Shown piece after piece: positions 58,894 through 64,000 of a DNA stretch of 64,000 bases. The stretch is taken from NCBI GenBank assembly GCA_950295325.1, contig OX485803.1, forward strand, positions 15,250,001 to 15,314,000, read 5' to 3'. The position numbers and the translations under genes are program-made. A model generated the notes under the pieces. The model was not told the DNA's origin. It saw only the letters and a program-made list of their open reading frames with translations, and did no database searches. How positions within the stretch are numbered: position 1 is the first letter of the stretch; every line of letters starts with the position of its first letter. This DNA is from Polytrichum commune (lineage: Eukaryota > Streptophyta > Polytrichopsida > Polytrichales > Polytrichaceae).

Positions 58894-61800
58894 CTGTAAA
58901 AGCAAAGAAAAGTTGTTAAACTGCAAAGAAGAGACTCAATATGGCAACGCATGTATGGTGATACTGCTGCTAGTAGACCTAGCTTGATTGAGTGACAACT
59001 TGTGGAAATGCATTGTAGAAATGCATTCACATTGCTTGAATCGAACAGCAAGTCAAACCAATTCTATGAGAATGAAAATCATAACCTCTACTTCCACACC
59101 TTACACCTTCACATCTAACGGAAGCAGAATTCAAAACCAAATTTCCTGACAAAGAGAAAGAACAACCTACTCCCACAACAAACCAACCAGAACTACACAT
59201 CCAGTCACATTCATTCCTTGTAATCCAACCAACTCTATTCTGCAAAATTGAAATTTACAGAGGACCAGAACAGAAGAAGAACAAGTGAATTAAACATAAT
59301 AAAACTGCAAACCTACAAGAGAAAAGCCGACACCAAAGTATACACACATTCACAGAGTTAATAGATACATTATCGACTTGTTTGTGTGCCTTAATCAAGA
59401 GTGTGAGAAATTGGGTTGATTACAGAGAGATTTAGCATTTAAAGTGAGAAGGAAAAACTGGGGACTTCTGAAACTATTAAATTACCACCGAGAGCTTCGA
59501 GGCAGATCACTAACCCTCAATTGCCGAGTTTTATAAGGACCTAGGGTTTCAATGTGAGAACCAATCTTTATGCTCTAACTTATCTGCAAAGAATTGTTCT
59601 CAAGTTGAAATTTCGATTCGTCGTTGCCATCAACGTGACCTTCGAACTTTCGAAGTGAAATCATTCCTCAATCGACGTGAAATCTCTATATCTGACCTAA
59701 TCACTGGCCCATGGCATTGACACATGGGGAAATGTACCATGTCTCTCTATAATGTACAAGGAGCGTACATTTAAGAGGCCCTCGGATATCCCAAACACTG
59801 TAGTTCCATAGATAAGGTCTGTAGGCCACGTGGCTGTAGCTTTCATCTCTACGTTGGATTATTATAGTAGAAAAAGTAAAAACATCCAACCTTCACCGCC
59901 CTTCATCACTATTCTTCATCCATTGGTTTTTGCCACCTCAAGCTTCCGAAGTTTGCTTCGTTTCAATCAACACTTATACTTACTTAAAATTCTTGTGCCA
60001 GGAGAAATGACTGTCTCGTTTGTTGTTGGATTTAAGGATCCTTGGAGGTGAACCCACAGAAGAAATCTAATTTATGAGTATGAATGAGCGCCCACTTCTG
60101 ATGGATACTTGAATTTTTTTAGTGAGAGGTATGGATGGCAATGGAGGTTTAAGATTGAAGGTGTGCGATATGGTGATCATTCAATTTGGATGGATTGATG
60201 ACAACGAGCTGGGGTAGTGACAGATTGAAAAACATTTGGAATGAATCTGAATTATAGGTCATCCGATCGTTGTGGCAGCCAGTTTTTCAGGCTCAATCAA
60301 TTGTGGACACATAATTTCTCCGGTAAGTTTTTTGGTCTTGATTATCTTTTCTACTCACAGTACGCTAAAGGGTTTAGGGCATTGATTGGTGATTACTGCT
60401 TCGTTGCAGCGGTTGCTTGTTTCTTCTTTTCTTTCTTTTTGTTAAGTAAAATTCTTTTATAGCAGTAAACATGTTCGAGGTTGCGTGTATCAAACACATC
60501 ATCCTATAGAGCCTCCAAAAGCTTTTTGGCTTGCAACTCTTGATAGCTATTGAAACACAGGAACGGTTATTGCAAAAGAGCTCGAAAAGAGTGATCAAAT
60601 TGCACATGTTCCTCTCCTAAAGTCTCGTCATGCGATCTTTTCCCTGTCTTCTTTACCTTGAAAAATAATTCCAGGTAGGGCGAAGTTACTCAGTTGAATG
60701 TAAGATCAGGATAAGTTTTGCAATAGAAGGTAGGGTTTAAAGGTAAGGGGGTTATGTTTATTTTCTTCCACAGAAATTTTGACGAGGTTCGATGCCATTA
60801 TGAATGTAGTTTGTGAACAGCTCCTTAAACCCTGCTCCAAATTGGTGGTGTATTGGTTCCTGTTATTGGTTTTGCCTTTTTTGTAGGGCTGGCTTGTAAA
60901 CAAGTGTGTTTGATGATTCATTGTTGTTTTTGAATCATGTTTCCAATTTATTTGTGTATGAGTTGAATGGCTTGTCGGTGAATAATCAAGTGTTGAGGGT
61001 TTAGAATAATAGCGTTCCAAACAGTTTGCTTATTTAAAGTTTGGACTAATACTAGCTGTGAAAATTGGTGTACCTAGTTCATGTAGTTGGAACCATTATC
61101 TGAACTGATCATCATAGAAGAGAGATCATGGGGAGCGACACATATTATTATTGACCTATTTGACAAAATTGAATGAGTGGAACACAGTTATAAGAAGCAG
61201 GTTCGAATAGGGTTTTACATTCGGCTCTTTTGAGTAATTCACAGGAAGTACTTGGCAATAGAAATTAGTTGGTGATGAGATTCACATTCACAAGTTGGTA
61301 GGGTGTATATGATCATTTTAAGAGAAACAGAACCTTGACTGTGACCTCTTGCAGGTTTGGAAACTCAACTCTGATGATTCTGAAACTTGAAATGACAATC
61401 TGCATGATTCGTTGCAACTGCTAACTGGATTAGACAGTTCCTCGTTCGTTCCAATGAGCAAAATTGTTTGTGGAGCTGGAAGTGCCTACAATGGGGCCAC
61501 ATTCCTTACTCTAGACAAACAGAGATAGCTGTCCAGATTCTATGTTGATTTGAAAGATAAAAATTAAACATCTGATCTAGTGTGGCATTAAAATTGATGT
61601 GCTGTTTTAGTTGGAGTGGTCTTCGTGACTTTTCATGTAGCTCCAATTGCCAGATGACACCCTCTCTAGTTGTCAATTAACGTGGGTCGATGATGAATAT
61701 TGTAGGCCACACTAAATCAGATGTTTAGTGTAGTTGCTAAAATTTAAAGATCCTTTTTCAAATTAGGTTACATCTAATTTACCATGACCTGTGTTAGCAG
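58894..61800. other. Region between divergent LTO1 and RUN-domain genes
   Basis: This region should contain the LTO1 5' leader exon and promoter on the minus strand (probably about 59,240-59,700) and the 5' leader exon(s) and promoter of the RUN gene on the plus strand. I cannot place exact starts. Open frames on both strands here lack domain features. A short MITE lies at about 61,566-61,733. Confidence 0.45.
61566..61733. mobile_element. Deletion derivative of the LTO1-intron MITE, about 168 bp
   Basis: The left end is aaacatctgatctagtgtgg and the right end is ccacactaaatcagatgttt followed by agtgtag, matching the terminal repeats at 57,171-57,706. The adjacent bases (attaaaattgatgtg, agttggagtggtctt, atgacaccctctctag) match the inner flanks of the larger element in inverse orientation, so the middle is deleted. 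It lies about 70 bp upstream of the RUN-gene splice acceptor. Confidence 0.7.
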
Positions 61801-61850
61801 GAAAGTGCAATTGGAGGAATTGACTTGTGACCATCAGGGTTTATCAAAAC

Positions 61851-63692
61851 ATGGAGGTGGGCGGTGCAATAATGCAAGACCTCAAAAAAATTTTGAAACT
61901 TGTATTTGTGGAAGCAGTCAAAAAGAGGGAGCAAGCATTAGATGACTCAGTGTCAGCACTGGATTCCTTGCTGACCAAATTGGAAACAGCACTCAACCAT
62001 GGTCTAAAATTTCGAAAACGTCGGCTCGTTGTGTCGTGGCGATCCACAAAGGCTTCACCCTCATTTTTCAGTTTGCTGGAAGAACTTGAGCAACGACTAC
62101 CGTTTGATCCACTTTTAGAAGGAGGTGATTTCTGGGGGACACTTGGTCTTCAGCCGGTGCGGGAGCTCAAATGGGTCACAGATCCTCCATCCAGGCTTAA
62201 AATTTGGTTACGTCAATCTTTGAATGTTGGGCTGCTTGGGAAGCGGTTGCGGCTTGTTCTCGAGTACCCAGAGATTCTTCAAAAGTGGTATGAGCCATAC
62301 GGGTTGCTGAAAAATGTCGATACAGTTGATGACTTTATTTCAATTGTTGCTGCACTGAATGCAGTCGGCATAAACCTCTCTTTAGATCCAAATGTTGTCC
62401 TTCGAGTTGGAAACGAAGTTGATACTGTTCTTGACGTTTTATCTCCAATTGACAGCCCTTGTAGTTCCCCAGAGCACAGTCCTCATGAAGGGATCAAAAC
62501 TTTTGAGTCTTGGAGAGACTGCTTTTTTCAAGGGTTTGGTGATAAGGAAGATTCTGATAGAAATGCTGGGGAGGTTCTTCTGTTAGAAAGTCCAATTCTT
62601 TCAAACGAAAATACGAATCCGGTTCTGGAATCTCACAGAAGGGTGGGCTTGCCAGCCACATGTTCTTCTTCTATGTTTGAATTTGACACTAAAAGTGGCA
62701 GTACTTCTTCAGAAGACACGACTCGTACACAGGAAGTAATAAGAACTGATAATAATTATCTACCATCAACACACAGCTTTCCAGATGACAACTTTGGTCT
62801 TGGTGATTGGTCTGAATTCACGCATGATTTTGGGCCCCCAATTCAGAAAGAGTTTGTCAATCTCCACGAAGAGGGCGACATACCCAGAGAAATTTCCAAA
62901 GGAGGAATTTATGGCAGTGACTCTTCCAAGGATATAGGTGAAATTTTTGTTTCTGCAGGTTTGATGAGACCAATTCAGGCAACTGGCAGGCCAGACCTTG
63001 ACAACTATGATGATGATGAAGATGATGATGATGATGAGAACTGCATCAATGAAGACAACAAAAGGACTTTATTTGATAAATATTCGACGCTCTGTGAAAA
63101 TGGAGTTGGTTCAGGAGAAGTTGGTATGACTGAGATGCCAATACAATGTGTGGATGAAAAAAATGATGCTTCTGGTAGCATGGAAAAGCACATATTTAAA
63201 ATAGACAACTCATGTGACCAACCATCAACTTACCCTGAGGTATTGGAGTATTTTGAAAAACAAGAAACAACAACTGTGAAATCGAAGATCCCAAGTAGAT
63301 CTATGACAATGGGTTCCTGTACTTGTTCTTCAGATCTTGTCTATGATGATGATGATGATGAGGTATTAGGGAATTTGGACACAATTGAAGGACGTTGCAA
63401 AAGTTGCAATTGTCAAGTGACAGGTCCTTCAAAGCAAACTCTTCCTCAAGAACCAGTTGAAGTATTGACAGTTACTGGAAATTGCTCATCGTCGTGTAAT
63501 CTGAAAGAGGTGGAGTTTGTGCCAATTTCCACAGAGATTGACGCATTGTTGGCACAACCACGGATCTCGGGATTTGTGGCCCTAGAAGTCAGTGCAAAAT
63601 CCAACAACAATAGTGAGCAAAAGGGTGCGCTTTCTTCATCGAGCTCTTCTGATATAACCGAGCGTGATACTCTCCTTTTGGGACCTGATCAG
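61851..63692 (+). CDS. RUN-domain protein, 5' coding exon (continues beyond window)
   Basis: The exon begins after a tgttagcag acceptor at 61,800 and is coding from ATG 61,851 to a donor at 63,692 (gatcag|gtaaat), 614 residues, phase 0. Residues about 10-170 form a RUN-type helical domain: LTKLETALNHGLK, GDFWGTLGL, SRLKIWLRQSLNVGLLGKRLRL, WYEPYGLL and DFISIVAALNAVGINLSLD. This pattern resembles the RUN domains of PLEKHM1/Rubicon-type endosome regulators. The rest is acidic and Ser-rich with poly-Asp runs (63,007-63,035 and 63,343-63,360) and two Cys pairs (CTCSS; CKSCNC). RUN domains usually bind small GTPases. I infer a long protein whose downstream exons may carry PX or Rubicon-homology domains, but these are outside the window. 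Confidence 0.65.
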
Positions 63693-64000
63693 GTAAATGT
63701 TGCTGTCTCAATGTGTTTACATTCATCATAAGTTGCTGGAATCTTGCAGTGAGAATTTCAATTTTGAGTATATGCATGTGACTTGCATGATGATGAATTT
63801 TCAACTTGTGCATTCCCTAGTTATTGTTGACCTTTTGGCATTAATGAGGCCAAATTAAGATAGTGCACCTTCTTTGCAGTGAAGCATAACCTGGAGTTTT
63901 ATGTAAGGTTACTTGCACTACAGCAATCATTTTGTGAACGTTGTGCGTGATTTAGGGTTTAGGGTTAGGGTTTAAGGTTTCATTCTATCTTTTTGCTATG
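63693..64000 (+). other. Start of an intron of the RUN gene with a telomere-like motif
   Basis: After the donor at 63,693 no further exon is apparent before the window ends. At 63,951-63,980 there are three near-consecutive tttaggg-type units (ttagggtttagggttagggt), the plant telomere motif, too short to be more than an interstitial telo-box. Confidence 0.5.

Noticed and set aside
59027-60462. Short frames between LTO1 and the RUN gene
   Set aside because: No domain, no consistent splice signals; more likely leaders and promoters of the two divergent genes.
63951-63980. Telomere or telomere-proximal sequence
   Set aside because: Only about three tttaggg-like units; such telo-boxes are common inside plant chromosomes.
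1-64000. tRNA or rRNA genes
   Set aside because: I found no cloverleaf with conserved T-loop sequence and no rRNA segment by eye; a covariance-model search was not possible.

Overview
This is a stretch of nuclear DNA from a land plant. The evidence is eukaryotic gene structure (many short exons with GT-AG introns), the plant-specific families encoded (a TMKL1-type receptor pseudokinase, the chloroplast oxidoreductase LTO1, a BTB/POZ protein of a plant type), and an AT-rich background full of small inverted-repeat transposons. I cannot name the species. Introns of up to 2.4 kb and the RUN-domain gene fit a non-grass plant, but the lineage is left open.

Layout. Positions 1-22,800 contain no gene I can support. 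They hold dispersed and nested MITE-like elements, an 81-bp minisatellite (1,640-2,290), a 182-bp tandem array (8,045-9,080), microsatellites and homopolymers. From 22,812 the window becomes genic: a membrane-anchored RING-H2 E3 ligase (+, 22,812-24,475); a complete five-exon TMKL1-like leucine-rich-repeat pseudokinase (+, 26,389-34,832) whose introns are swollen by repeats; and the 3' part of a SET-domain gene (-, 35,174-35,671). Then comes about 6 kb of repeats, including a 320-bp near-perfect palindrome (39,505-39,824). A BTB/POZ gene (+, 41,510 to about 43,218) and the 20S proteasome beta-1 subunit gene PBA1 (-, nine exons, 44,419-47,310) follow. An almost complete 3.76-kb PIF/Harbinger transposon (48,730-52,490) has both its transposase and its Myb/SANT-like partner gene. 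Last are LTO1 (-, seven coding exons, 54,375-58,871) and the 5' part of a RUN-domain gene (+, 61,851-63,692, continuing beyond the window).

The cellular genes are ordinary housekeeping or signalling genes with no shared pathway. The coherent story is transposon biology. One autonomous-type Harbinger element carries a nonsense codon in the N-terminal part of its transposase frame. Around it lie many small non-autonomous elements, one with a clear 3-bp target duplication that makes up most of an LTO1 intron, one nested inside another, and several inside TMKL1 introns. Exon joins were derived by eye from reading frame, GT-AG signals and family similarity. They agree in phase at every junction reported for PBA1, LTO1, TMKL1 and the RING gene, but no transcript evidence was available.
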